63,847 bases of DNA, from contig CAYQPQ010000003.1 of NCBI GenBank assembly GCA_964420045.1, forward strand, positions 1 to 63,847, read 5' to 3'. A model generated the notes under the pieces. The model was not told the origin of the DNA, did not search any database, and was given only the letters and a program-made list of their open reading frames with translations. The stretch comes from GCA-016699975 sp964420045. Its GTDB lineage: Bacteria > Patescibacteriota > Minisyncoccia > Moranbacterales > UBA1568. Below, piece after piece: positions 52,966 to 61,302 of the stretch (positions are counted from its first letter, which is position 1; the number at the start of each line of letters is the position of its first letter). Position numbers and translations under genes: made by a program.

Positions 52966-54276
52966 TCACGAAGCATTCGAGACAATCTTCTCTCCTTCGG
53001 AAAGTCCCGAACGAATCTCTATCTGACCGTCATCACCTCGAAGGCCCGTCGACACTTCGCGTTCTTCGATTGATCCGTCCAATGCGAGCACCTTTGCGAA
53101 AAACTTCCCATTCTCCTCGCGCAGCAGTCGCGAAGGAATTTCAAGCACATTCTTTCGTTCGTCGATATGAATGTCCGAATCGCCGCTCATGCCCGGTTTG
53201 AGGCGCGCGTCAACCGACGGAAGGCGTAGCTTCACGATATAATATACGACATCCTGAATAATGGTCGCATCCGGTTTGATCTCAATCACTTCCGCCGGCA
53301 ATATATTATCCGATGCGAATGCATCAAAAGAAATTCCCGCCGATTGACCGAGTTTTACTTTCGTAATATCCGATTCCGGAACTTTCGCTTCGAGCACCAG
53401 ATCGTAAGAGAGCAGTTTCCCGAAAGCGCCCGACACCGCCGTTCCAACAACCTCTCCTTTCGAGAAATTTACCTTGGTCACGAGTCCGTTTACCGGAGCA
53501 ACAATGTCTGCCTTCTTGGCATTTGCAGTCGCGATAGCATAAGCCGCTTCCGCCGATCGAATAGCGCTCGTTTCGATAGTTGTTTGTGCCGAAGATTCCA
53601 GCGTATCGGTTTTCTCTCGCGCCGCATCCCACGAGTTTTTTGCGGAACGAGTTGCTGTGTCTCGGTTTTTCTGTGCCGTATCTCGCGCTTCATCCGCCGC
53701 TTTCCGCGCATTGGTTGCCGCCGTGAAGGTAAGCTTCGCGCTCTTTGCCGTCGAACTCGACGCCCCGCTATCCGACACTACTTGGTTGTAATATGATTCG
53801 GCATCATCTTCGTACTCTTTTGCGCTTTCATAGGCTGCATCTGCCGCGCTTACCTTTTGATCCTCCGCCTCCTTCACGGTGTCATAGTACGCTTTCAGAT
53901 TTTTCTCGCTCTCTTGCGCCTCACGAAGCGTATGGTCGCTCATACTGGCATCGGCTTTCGCCCGATCCAGCGCCGCAGCTGCCCGATCCACTTCCCCCTG
54001 CAATGTTGCCGATTCGAGGGATGCGAGAGTCTCACCCGCCGCAACTTTTTGCCCTTCTTTAACAGAGACTGACCGGATACGTCCGGCTATTTCAAAATTC
54101 AAGTCGATCTCATCGGAAGCAACGAGCGAAACGCTTGCCGACACCGTTTCCGTCACATCCCCTCTCGCCACAGACACCGTCTCATAGTTTGGCGTCGCCG
54201 ACGATTTCTTCCAATACCAAAACCCGCCACCAAGAATCACCATCACGACAATAAACAGCCACCGTTTGAATTTCAT
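52966..54276 (-). CDS. Periplasmic adaptor (membrane fusion) protein, MacA/HlyD-like
   Basis: 436 residues from ATG 54276 (after TTCT). One N-terminal TM helix (FIVVMVILGGGFWYW), then a lipoyl half-motif (IRSVSVKEGQKVAAGETLASL), a long Ala/Asp/Lys-rich alpha-helical hairpin (about 95-255), the second lipoyl half (VAPVNGLVTKVNFSKGEVV) and beta-barrel domains (VPESDITKVKLGQ, KPGMSGDSDI). CPR cells have a single membrane, so the adaptor would work with a permease at the cell surface, not with TolC. The ATPase gene follows, translationally close. Confidence 0.87.
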   Translation of the reverse strand: MKFKRWLFIVVMVILGGGFWYWKKSSATPNYETVSVARGDVTETVSASVSLVASDEIDLNFEIAGRIRSVSVKEGQKVAAGETLASLESATLQGEVDRAAAALDRAKADASMSDHTLREAQESEKNLKAYYDTVKEAEDQKVSAADAAYESAKEYEDDAESYYNQVVSDSGASSSTAKSAKLTFTAATNARKAADEARDTAQKNRDTATRSAKNSWDAAREKTDTLESSAQTTIETSAIRSAEAAYAIATANAKKADIVAPVNGLVTKVNFSKGEVVGTAVSGAFGKLLSYDLVLEAKVPESDITKVKLGQSAGISFDAFASDNILPAEVIEIKPDATIIQDVVYYIVKLRLPSVDARLKPGMSGDSDIHIDERKNVLEIPSRLLREENGKFFAKVLALDGSIEEREVSTGLRGDDGQIEIRSGLSEGEKIVSNAS

Positions 54277-54289
54277 AGAAGCATATTCC

Positions 54290-54715
54290 CTATTGTTTCT
54301 GTTCCCCGGCCGCCTTGTCCAAAGCTTCATTCACCATACGATCTGCCTCTTTATTCTCTTCACGCGGAACATGATGAAAACTCACTTTCGCAAACTTCGG
54401 AATCTCTTCCTGAATAAGTGAAAACCAGTGTTTCATATGCGGATGCTTCACGCGATACCGCCCCGTAAGCTGTCGCATCGCAAGCTCACTGTCCATCCGA
54501 CATTCGAGATGCATCTCACGCGCGCGTGTCGTCCCGACAATTTCAACCGCCCGCTTCATTCCGGAAAGGATTGCCGCATACTCCGCCTCATTATTTGTCC
54601 CCGTTCCCAAGAACTCTCCAAATCGCACATCGAGCGTCTCCAGAAACACCCCCAACGCCGAAGGTCCCGGATTCCCCCTCGACCCCCCATCTGTATACAT
54701 CACAATCGTTTCCAT
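54290..54715 (-). CDS. rnhA: Ribonuclease HI
   Basis: 141 residues. Cleaves RNA in RNA-DNA hybrids. Catalytic residues: Asp in YTDGGSRGNPGPS, Glu in TNNEAEYAAI, Asp in RMDSELAMRQL, and the C-terminal HVPREENKEADRMVN with the last Asp. Length fits a single RNase HI domain. ATG 54715 gives the family start METIVMYTDGG; a TTG three codons upstream is an alternative. The adaptor gene starts 13 bases after its stop, so the two are co-transcribed. Confidence 0.93.
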   Translation of the reverse strand: METIVMYTDGGSRGNPGPSALGVFLETLDVRFGEFLGTGTNNEAEYAAILSGMKRAVEIVGTTRAREMHLECRMDSELAMRQLTGRYRVKHPHMKHWFSLIQEEIPKFAKVSFHHVPREENKEADRMVNEALDKAAGEQKQ

Positions 54716-54777
54716 CCCAGACAATGCAAGAAATTATTCGAACATTCTTTTCCTGGAGTATATCACTTTTTCTCCCC

Positions 54778-54825
54778 AAAAGAAAAACGCCACGCACTCT
54801 CGTAGATTAAAAACGAGTGCGTGGC
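54778..54825 (-). terminator. Strong rho-independent terminator of the isolated gene at 54886
   Basis: On the minus strand GCCACGCACTCGT pairs with ACGAGAGTGCGTGGC (13 pairs, a two-base bulge), followed by GTTTTTCTTTT. It isolates the unknown gene from rnhA. Confidence 0.85.
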
Positions 54826-54885
54826 TAAACTGATGATCAATAACTTTCCCAATCATGAGAGATTTCCTCTTATTCCCCAGTTCGG

Positions 54886-55347
54886 TTAGTGAGAAGATGC
54901 CAGAAACAAGCGAGCATCCTTATTGTCAAGCGAGAAAAACCGGCGACGAAACCAGCTCATCCTGCTTGTCACATATTCATAATCGCCCTGATGTCTCCAT
55001 GCTATAAAGAGTTGAAGCAATATGTACGCTTCAGGATGTAGAGGGATATGCCCCTGCTTCTTGTAGTGTTCTCTCAAGAGCGGAAATTCCTTCAGAAGAG
55101 CATGAAGCCCCCCATGAAGACAGAACCACCCCACCAAAATAGCTTGTCCGCAATAATGGTGAGCAGGATCAAGCGAAAGATTGACGGCGGCAAAATACCG
55201 ATTCATAGGATCAAATGCTCGTTCTCCCATACGACGACAGAACTCCTTCTCCTGTTGCTTTAGCTCTTGCTGCTTGCGATACCATGCGCAAAGTTGCATT
55301 TCCCACGGCTCCATTATTCGTGAGTATTCTTGAAGGTACCTATGCAT
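54886..55347 (-). CDS. Hypothetical protein in an isolated transcription unit
   Basis: 153 residues, no signal peptide. It is rich in aromatic residues, Arg, His and Cys (WEMQLCAWYRKQQELKQQEK, HHYCGQAILVGWFCLHGG, MSWFRRRFF) and looks alpha-helical. I do not recognise a family. Three things set it apart: a full AGGAGG Shine-Dalgarno site five bases before the ATG, G rather than T at position -1, and its own strong terminator. Together they suggest a recent arrival or special expression. The 164 bases upstream are non-coding. Confidence 0.65.
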   Translation of the reverse strand: MHRYLQEYSRIMEPWEMQLCAWYRKQQELKQQEKEFCRRMGERAFDPMNRYFAAVNLSLDPAHHYCGQAILVGWFCLHGGLHALLKEFPLLREHYKKQGHIPLHPEAYILLQLFIAWRHQGDYEYVTSRMSWFRRRFFSLDNKDARLFLASSH

Positions 55348-55511
55348 CTTTCCCTCCTCGAGCTTGTTCTAGCCCTTCTTGTGGGTTGATTTTCGGTAAC
55401 AAAAACCACCTCTACGGCGGGGGCATGTTCAATCAATCGGACATGTCGGGGTCGTTGTGATGATTTCCCGGGTTGTGAAGGAACGAAACCCCTTCACGTA
55501 CTACCCTCGTT
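55348..55511 (-). other. Non-coding leader region with a hairpin upstream of the isolated gene
   Basis: Between the recJ stop and the unknown gene. GTGAAGG and CCTTCAC (55475-55497) form a seven-pair hairpin without a T-run. CTAGAACGAG near 55512 and CTAGAACAAG near 55375 (minus strand) are near-identical direct repeats. I see no known riboswitch core and no clear promoter. Confidence 0.4.
55353..55358 (-). promoter_or_regulatory. Full-consensus ribosome binding site AGGAGG
   Basis: AGGAGG with a five-base spacer to ATG 55347. It is the strongest Shine-Dalgarno site seen in the window and fixes the start of the unknown gene. Confidence 0.8.
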
Positions 55512-57218
55512 CTAGTCCTCTTTCCGCGCCATGTCAAGTACTCTGAATTCCAGCTTTGTTGAGCCATTCCATCGATTCTCCTCGAGATGAAAAACCACAT
55601 CCACTCGCTCGCCTGTCCGAAGATGTCCCCACTCAGCTCCCATGCCAAATCCGATCGCGCCAAAGACGCCGTTCTCGGTCTGAAAAGAGAGCTTGAGATG
55701 CTTCTCGCCATTCCCCACAAAGCGCACGGCTTCAACAAGAACATCGCGAAGCAACAAGGTTGGTTCCGGATTGCCCATGCCGAAGGGACCGAGCTTTTTC
55801 AGGCGATTGAAGAATTCCGGCGTGATATGAAACGCCGATATCTCGAGATCGATATCCCGCCGAACCGTCATATCCGTCTCGGCCAGTTTTCGATTAACAA
55901 TCGACTCGAGCTTCTCGGAAAAAGCGTCGAGGTGTTCATTGAGAATCGTCGCGCCCGCCGCTTGACTGTGCCCGCCGAACCGAACCAGAAGCTCCGAACA
56001 TTCTCCGATCGCTTCGATAATGCTGAGTGCCGGGATACTTCGAAATGATCCGGTACTTTCTGTCTCACCCCGATGGAAAACCGCCGTTGGCTTCCCAAGC
56101 TCATGAGCGATCTTTCCCGCGACGAGCCCGGCGACACCGAGTGGAAACTGCTCTCCCGCCGCAAAGATAAGCTTGCGATCGCGATACGTTGTTTCTGCAA
56201 GCGCACGAACATCCTGCGCCGCCTGCTCGCTCACTTTCTGCCGAGCGCGATTCTGCTCTTCGAGCTCAAGTGCAAGGAGTCTCCCTTCCGGTCGTTTCTC
56301 GGTCATCAAAAGCTCATGCGATGTTTTCGCATGCGCCATACGACTCGCCGCGTTGATACGCGGAGCGATTTGAAAGGCAATCGTCTGCGCGGTTGGCACA
56401 TGATCTTCGTCAATTGGAATCTTCCCCACGGCGAACATCTCTTGCAGTCCCACATGTCGCGTCTTGGAAAGCACAATGAGTCCGTATTTCACAAGCACGC
56501 GATTCTCTCCAAGGAGCGGCATACAGTCCGCCACCGTGCCGATTGCCGCAATATCAAGCAGCCACTTGATTTCATCCGCCTTGTCGGGGAGAAAGACCTC
56601 GTAGATCGCTCGTGCCACCGTAAACGTCGTTCCGGCGCCGCACAGCTCGGTAAAAGGATACTGTGATCCCGGCAGTTTCGGATTCACAATGGCAAACGCC
56701 TCCGGAAGCTCTTCCGGCACATGGTGATGGTCAATGACGATCACTTCCATTCCGCGAGACACGGCGTCGCGTATTTCCGCATGGTTCATCATGCCGCAGT
56801 CGACCGTAAACACGAGTTTCGCTCCCGCCCGCTCAAAGGCATCGAGCGCATTCGGGTGAAGCCCATGCCCTTCGGTCAACTTGTCGGGAATATATGGAAT
56901 AACTGAGAGATCGAGACGCTGCAAAACTTTCCGGAGAATCACCGACGACGTAATGCCATCGGCATCATAATCGCCAAATATCCCGACGGTCTCTTTTCTC
57001 TCGCGAGCAACTCGTATCCGATCGATAATTTTCGACATGTCGGCAAACAGAAACGGATCATGAAGATCCGTGTCATAATTCGGCATCAAGAACCTCTTCC
57101 GATCATCCTCGGTTACCACACCGCGAAGCTCAAGCAATGACGCTATCGGGTCTCGAGCCAACAAACCACCGTTCGCTCCGCCCGGAAGCGAACATCGTAT
57201 ATTCCACAGGTGATTCAT
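55512..57218 (-). CDS. recJ: Single-stranded-DNA-specific exonuclease RecJ
   Basis: 568 residues, the usual RecJ core length. DHH motifs in order: FGDYDADGITSS, FTVDCGMMNH, VIDHHHVPEE, CGAGTTFTVA, DIAAIGTVADCMPL, then the DHHA1 part with RINAASRM and RFGGHSQAAG. The C-terminal OB domain (HITPEFFNRLKKLGPFGMGNPEP) is complete. Degrades single strands 5' to 3' in recombination and mismatch repair. ATG 57218 follows CTCT and lies 11 bases after the hibernation factor gene. Confidence 0.96.
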   Translation of the reverse strand: MNHLWNIRCSLPGGANGGLLARDPIASLLELRGVVTEDDRKRFLMPNYDTDLHDPFLFADMSKIIDRIRVARERKETVGIFGDYDADGITSSVILRKVLQRLDLSVIPYIPDKLTEGHGLHPNALDAFERAGAKLVFTVDCGMMNHAEIRDAVSRGMEVIVIDHHHVPEELPEAFAIVNPKLPGSQYPFTELCGAGTTFTVARAIYEVFLPDKADEIKWLLDIAAIGTVADCMPLLGENRVLVKYGLIVLSKTRHVGLQEMFAVGKIPIDEDHVPTAQTIAFQIAPRINAASRMAHAKTSHELLMTEKRPEGRLLALELEEQNRARQKVSEQAAQDVRALAETTYRDRKLIFAAGEQFPLGVAGLVAGKIAHELGKPTAVFHRGETESTGSFRSIPALSIIEAIGECSELLVRFGGHSQAAGATILNEHLDAFSEKLESIVNRKLAETDMTVRRDIDLEISAFHITPEFFNRLKKLGPFGMGNPEPTLLLRDVLVEAVRFVGNGEKHLKLSFQTENGVFGAIGFGMGAEWGHLRTGERVDVVFHLEENRWNGSTKLEFRVLDMARKED

Positions 57219-57229
57219 AGAGAGGAAAT

Positions 57230-57583
57230 TCAGAAACGGGCGCTTTCATCCAGCGTGAGCTTCTTTTTGATGCTGCGCGCACCGCGCCGAGTAAGCGACC
57301 CCTCGCGGTCTTTTGTCTCGGTAATCTGTCGCGCTATATCGTCAATAACAACGTCAGCTGACGCCTCGACACTTTCACTCGTCTCTTCCGCACGGAAAAG
57401 TTTTTGTTTCGGCACATCCACCATAACTTCAACGCGGAATTTTCCCTGCTTGTTTCGATCAACCTCCACCTCAAGCTTCGACGAAGCGGGCACCAATTTC
57501 TCAACACGAAGCAATCGCTTTGCCACGTACTGCATGGTTTTTCCGTCCAACTCCACCCCTTGAAACAAAAATCGTGTTTTCAT
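57230..57583 (-). CDS. hpf: Ribosome hibernation-promoting factor / RaiA (short form)
   Basis: 117 residues from ATG 57583 (after GCCT). S30AE fold: FLFQGVELDGKTMQYVAKRL, KLEVEVDRNKQGKFRVEVMV, and the FRAEETSESVEASADVVIDDIARQI helix. It lacks the C-terminal dimerisation domain of long HPF, so it should act as the short form in the decoding centre. An AGGAGG lies 24 bases upstream of the ATG without a start codon at the right distance, which is odd. A promoter is predicted at 57624-57652. Confidence 0.82.
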   Translation of the reverse strand: MKTRFLFQGVELDGKTMQYVAKRLLRVEKLVPASSKLEVEVDRNKQGKFRVEVMVDVPKQKLFRAEETSESVEASADVVIDDIARQITETKDREGSLTRRGARSIKKKLTLDESARF

Positions 57584-57623
57584 AGGCAAACGTTACGGGA
57601 TTATGTTTCCTCCTCGGGAATAC

Positions 57624-57652
57624 AGTATACCACACCGAAAGACCGCTCAGAA
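57624..57652 (-). promoter_or_regulatory. Promoter of hpf-recJ
   Basis: On the minus strand: -35 TTCTGA (weak), 17-base spacer, -10 TATACT. Leader about 35 bases. Confidence 0.4.
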
Positions 57653-57664
57653 TATCCGGGCGCT

Positions 57665-58600
57665 TCAAAACCCAACCATCTGCACTTCTTCCTGGAGACG
57701 GACATTCGCCTCGGTGCGAACCCGCTGCTTGATAAGACTCGTGAGAATAAGAATGCTTTCCGCTGTCGCCGTGCCGGTATTGATAATATAGTTCGGATGA
57801 ATATCACTTACTTTGGCGCCGCCGATTTCCTTGCCGCGCAGTCCCACATGATCAATCACCCACCCGGCAGGCAGTTTATCATCCTTCACTGGCATACCGG
57901 TATCGAGTTCGAACTCTTTACGAAGCGATGCGTCAGAGACCGTCGGATTCATAAAGAACGAGCCGGCACACAGCAAGCGTTGCGGATGCTTCATCTCGCG
58001 CGTCGCAATGGTTTCGCGCATAATATGCTCCAAATCGTCCGGCGACTGTCCGGGAACAAGCATAAGTTCCGCCGACAAGACAATCAGCTCCGGATGTTTT
58101 TTGAAGTGACTCATTCGATAAGAAAATTCGCACGCATTCTTCGGATACGTTCGAATTTCCAATGTATTGCGGTCGAGCGCGCGAACCAAGGTTACCGCCG
58201 ACGCTGTTTCCGCTCCGAATGCTCCGGCATTGCCGCGCACCGCACCACCGATCGTGCCCGGTATCCCGGCGAGCCGTTCGATACCGCCATAGCCGTGATC
58301 TCGCGCGCATTCCACTGCCGAATGAAGCGCCACTCCGGCGCCGACCCGAAGCCGCCCCTCACCAAGATCTGCAAGATCGTTCATCTCGATCTTGATCACC
58401 AGACCATCCCAACCGCTGTCCGAAAACAGCACATTGCTTCCACCTCCCAAGACAAAAACGTTCACTTTCTTTTCTTTCGCCCACTGAAGCGCCTCAATTG
58501 TATCAGCCTCGGTTTTTGCCTCGACGAAATATCGCGCCTTCCCGCCCACTCGAAACGTCGTAAGCGGATGCAAATCAATATATTCCTGCGGAGTTATCAT
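57665..58600 (-). CDS. murB: UDP-N-acetylenolpyruvoylglucosamine reductase
   Basis: 311 residues. Reduces UDP-GlcNAc-enolpyruvate to UDP-MurNAc using FAD and NADPH. TTFRVGGKARYFVEA, FVLGGGSNVLFSD, RLAGIPGTIGGAVRGNAGAFG, FSYRMSHFK, the catalytic Ser in GSFFMNP, and HPNYIIN near the end are all present. ATG 58600 follows CCTT. It is 79 bases after murC in the same direction, consistent with the usual murC-murB linkage. Confidence 0.95.
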   Translation of the reverse strand: MITPQEYIDLHPLTTFRVGGKARYFVEAKTEADTIEALQWAKEKKVNVFVLGGGSNVLFSDSGWDGLVIKIEMNDLADLGEGRLRVGAGVALHSAVECARDHGYGGIERLAGIPGTIGGAVRGNAGAFGAETASAVTLVRALDRNTLEIRTYPKNACEFSYRMSHFKKHPELIVLSAELMLVPGQSPDDLEHIMRETIATREMKHPQRLLCAGSFFMNPTVSDASLRKEFELDTGMPVKDDKLPAGWVIDHVGLRGKEIGGAKVSDIHPNYIINTGTATAESILILTSLIKQRVRTEANVRLQEEVQMVGF

Positions 58601-58679
58601 AAGGGTTTGTTCTCTAGATCTCTAGTCAAAATTCAAAAGTAACCGTCCCGGAGCAATGCTCACGCAAAAAATGAATTTC

Positions 58680-60077
58680 TCATGAAAGCACGCCCGTTCC
58701 CACACGCCACACATCGCCCGCGCCCAACGTCACCACAAGGTCATCCGGTCCCAGAGATTCCTTGAGCGTCTCGATGACCGCTTCTGGAGTCGGAATGTGC
58801 AGAGCCTGCTCGCGACGATAACGATTCATAAGCGCAACCAGGTCAGCCGAAGACACACCGCCCGCGGTCTCACGAGCACTCCCGTAAATATCGAGCACGA
58901 TCACGCGATCCGCCGCATCAAAACTCTGCGCGAAATCTTCAAGCAATGCCTTGGTTCGCGAAAACGTATGCGGATGGAAAACGGCGATAATATTCCGTGT
59001 CGGAAAAAGTTCACGAAAAGCGGCGAGCGTTGCGCGAATTTCTTCGGGATGATGTGCATAGTCATCATACACCGGTGCGCCCCGATATTCCCCCACTCGT
59101 TCAAAGCGCCGCGCCGTCCCGAAGAAATGTTCCATACCCCGACGAATATCGTCCACATCAAACTTGAGCGCGAGAAGCAATGCCGCAACGGCCGCTGCAT
59201 TCTGCGCATTGTGCTTTCCTGCAAGACGGAGACGAAACAATCCAAGATCGTGTTCTCCTTCAAAAAGATGGAACTGTTGGTGAAAGGATCCCTCAAGCAA
59301 CGGTTCGTAATCAACGATACGAATATCGTTCTCGGGCAGAAATCCATACGAACGCTTCTGCGCCCGCGAAACTGACACCACATCGGCGACCGATGCGCTG
59401 TCTCCGCAAAAAATCAGGAATCCGTGCGGCGGAATACGCCGAAGAAGCGCACGAAATGTTTCGGCGTATGATTGCATATCCGGGAAAAAGTCCGGGTGAT
59501 CCCAGTCGAGACTCGTCAGAATGACGCTCCATGGTTCATAATGTCGCAGTTTGTTCTGATATTCATCCGCTTCCAACACGAAGTATTTTCCCGATCCCAA
59601 GAGCGCATTACCGCCCCAACTTGAAATGGAGCTCCCTACCAGCGCGAGCGGATCGGCATGAAGTGCCTTCAGTGTTTCCGCAAGCAGGGCGCTCGTCGTC
59701 GTTTTGCCATGCGTGCCGGAGACGAGAATGGAGAGTCGCTCTCGAGTCAACTCACCGACCGCTTCTGGATAACTCATCACACAAATATCAGACGTGGCGG
59801 CGCGAGCATAGGCGGCAGCGAGCTCCTCATTATTCTCGGGCGTATAGGCCGTCGAATAGATAATACAATCAGCGTCATCCGGGATATTCTTTGGAGAGAA
59901 CCCCTCCGTAAAACGAATACCGCGCCGGCGAAGCACCTCGTCGGTAAAAAAATGCTCGTGTGTATCAGAGCCACCGACGAGTAGTGAGCGACCGGAAAGA
60001 ATCTCCGCGAGCGCCGCCATACCGGCGCCCTTGATTCCGATCATATGCACCCGTATCACATCGGCAAAAGATTTCAT
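58680..60077 (-). CDS. murC: UDP-N-acetylmuramate-L-alanine ligase
   Basis: 465 residues. Joins L-Ala to UDP-MurNAc. Rossmann start HMIGIKGAGMAALAEIL, P-loop SGTHGKTTTS, EADEYQNKL, SLDWDHPDFFPD, KHNAQNAAAVAALL, YDDYAHHPEEI and HPHTFSRTKAL. Lys in GIKGAGM replaces the usual Gly. The related recycling enzyme Mpl is an alternative, but the position between murG and murB favours MurC. ATG 60077 follows GCCT. Confidence 0.93.
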   Translation of the reverse strand: MKSFADVIRVHMIGIKGAGMAALAEILSGRSLLVGGSDTHEHFFTDEVLRRRGIRFTEGFSPKNIPDDADCIIYSTAYTPENNEELAAAYARAATSDICVMSYPEAVGELTRERLSILVSGTHGKTTTSALLAETLKALHADPLALVGSSISSWGGNALLGSGKYFVLEADEYQNKLRHYEPWSVILTSLDWDHPDFFPDMQSYAETFRALLRRIPPHGFLIFCGDSASVADVVSVSRAQKRSYGFLPENDIRIVDYEPLLEGSFHQQFHLFEGEHDLGLFRLRLAGKHNAQNAAAVAALLLALKFDVDDIRRGMEHFFGTARRFERVGEYRGAPVYDDYAHHPEEIRATLAAFRELFPTRNIIAVFHPHTFSRTKALLEDFAQSFDAADRVIVLDIYGSARETAGGVSSADLVALMNRYRREQALHIPTPEAVIETLKESLGPDDLVVTLGAGDVWRVGTGVLS

Positions 60078-60113
60078 AGGCAGTGTATCGGCGCGTATAT
60101 CGATATATTTTCA

Positions 60114-61286
60114 CTATCGCCGGAAGAAAGAAATCAATCGATCAAAAGCCGTGACGCGAGCTTCTCGATCGTGAATCAGTGTCGCCACAGATTCAGCAAT
60201 ACGCGCCGACGCATCAGCATGATAGAATCCACGGATCGAAGCGGCCATCTTTTGACGCAACGCCGCATCATCCAAGAGCTCTTCTATTTTGCCCGCGAGA
60301 AGATTTTCACCAAGGTTACTCTCCTCCAAAACGAGAGCGCCGCCGGCACGCGCAATTTCATAGGCATTCATGCGTTGTTCATCATTAGCCGCCGAAGGAA
60401 GCGGGATGAGTATCGCCGGCTTCCCCACCGCTGCAATTTCGGAAATGGTATTCGCCCCCGCCCGCGAAACAATCAAATCCGCCAGTGCAAATGCGTCGGA
60501 AAGTTCGCCCGTATCAAAGAAGGGCGCCATATGAATTTTCCCGGACGCATCACCAAGTGCATGCTCCTCAAAACGCGAACGCGTTTCGTCATAGTTCGCT
60601 TGCCCCGTCTGATGAATCACAAAGAATCGCTCGAGAAGCCTCGGGAGAATGCGCACTATCGCCCGATTAATCGCTTGCGATCCCAAGCTCCCGCCAAGCA
60701 CCAGAAGCACCAGCTTCCCCGGCGGACATCCGAACCGCCCACGCGCACGGTCAACATTACCCATAAGAAGCCCTTCGCGTATCGGATTCCCCGTAATAGC
60801 CACTCGAGAAGGCTCGAAGAACTTGGTTGCCGACGGATATGCAACAGCGATGCGATCCGCAAATTTCCCCATGATGCGATTGGCAACACCCGGCGTCGCA
60901 TCGGAATCCTGCGTGAGAATCGGAATCCGATAGACCCATGCCGCAAAAACAACCGGCACTGCCGCATAGGCACCTTTGGAAAAGACCGCGTCCGGCATGT
61001 GCCGGTATAAATAGTAGAGCGACTGGAAGAATCCGGCGATATTCCTGAACACATCGCTCACATTTCGCAGATCAAAATAGCGCCGCCACTTGCCGCTCAA
61101 AATGCGAATTGATGCGATACCCGCCTCGCTAATGATCTTCTGCTCCAATTCGCCCGCCGGACCAAAATATAAAAGCTCAGTATTCTCGCCAAGCTGCGCA
61201 CGAATCTCTTTGGCAACCGGAATAAGCGGGAAAATGTGTCCTCCGGTCCCGCCGCCTGCGAGCACAATACGATATGTTTTGTTCAT
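60114..61286 (-). CDS. murG: Undecaprenyldiphospho-muramoylpentapeptide beta-N-acetylglucosaminyltransferase
   Basis: 390 residues from ATG 61286 (after TCCT). GT28 enzyme that makes lipid II from lipid I at the inner face of the membrane. LAGGGTGGHIFP at the N-terminus, FSKGAYAAVPVVFAA, VLGGSLGSQAINRA, and the donor loop VSRAGANTISEIAAVGKPAILIPLP are intact. Follows ftsW by 16 bases; murC follows after 36. Confidence 0.95.
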   Translation of the reverse strand: MNKTYRIVLAGGGTGGHIFPLIPVAKEIRAQLGENTELLYFGPAGELEQKIISEAGIASIRILSGKWRRYFDLRNVSDVFRNIAGFFQSLYYLYRHMPDAVFSKGAYAAVPVVFAAWVYRIPILTQDSDATPGVANRIMGKFADRIAVAYPSATKFFEPSRVAITGNPIREGLLMGNVDRARGRFGCPPGKLVLLVLGGSLGSQAINRAIVRILPRLLERFFVIHQTGQANYDETRSRFEEHALGDASGKIHMAPFFDTGELSDAFALADLIVSRAGANTISEIAAVGKPAILIPLPSAANDEQRMNAYEIARAGGALVLEESNLGENLLAGKIEELLDDAALRQKMAASIRGFYHADASARIAESVATLIHDREARVTAFDRLISFFRR

Positions 61287-61302
61287 AGGATACAATGCTG
61301 GT

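Noticed and set aside
55348..55511. Riboswitch upstream of the isolated unknown gene
   Set aside because: I could find hairpins but no conserved core of a known class and no terminator or sequestering stem tied to the AGGAGG site.
57404..58642. 412-codon open frame on the plus strand opposite hpf and murB
   Set aside because: murB and hpf are certain on the other strand; the frame has no signal, domain or start context.
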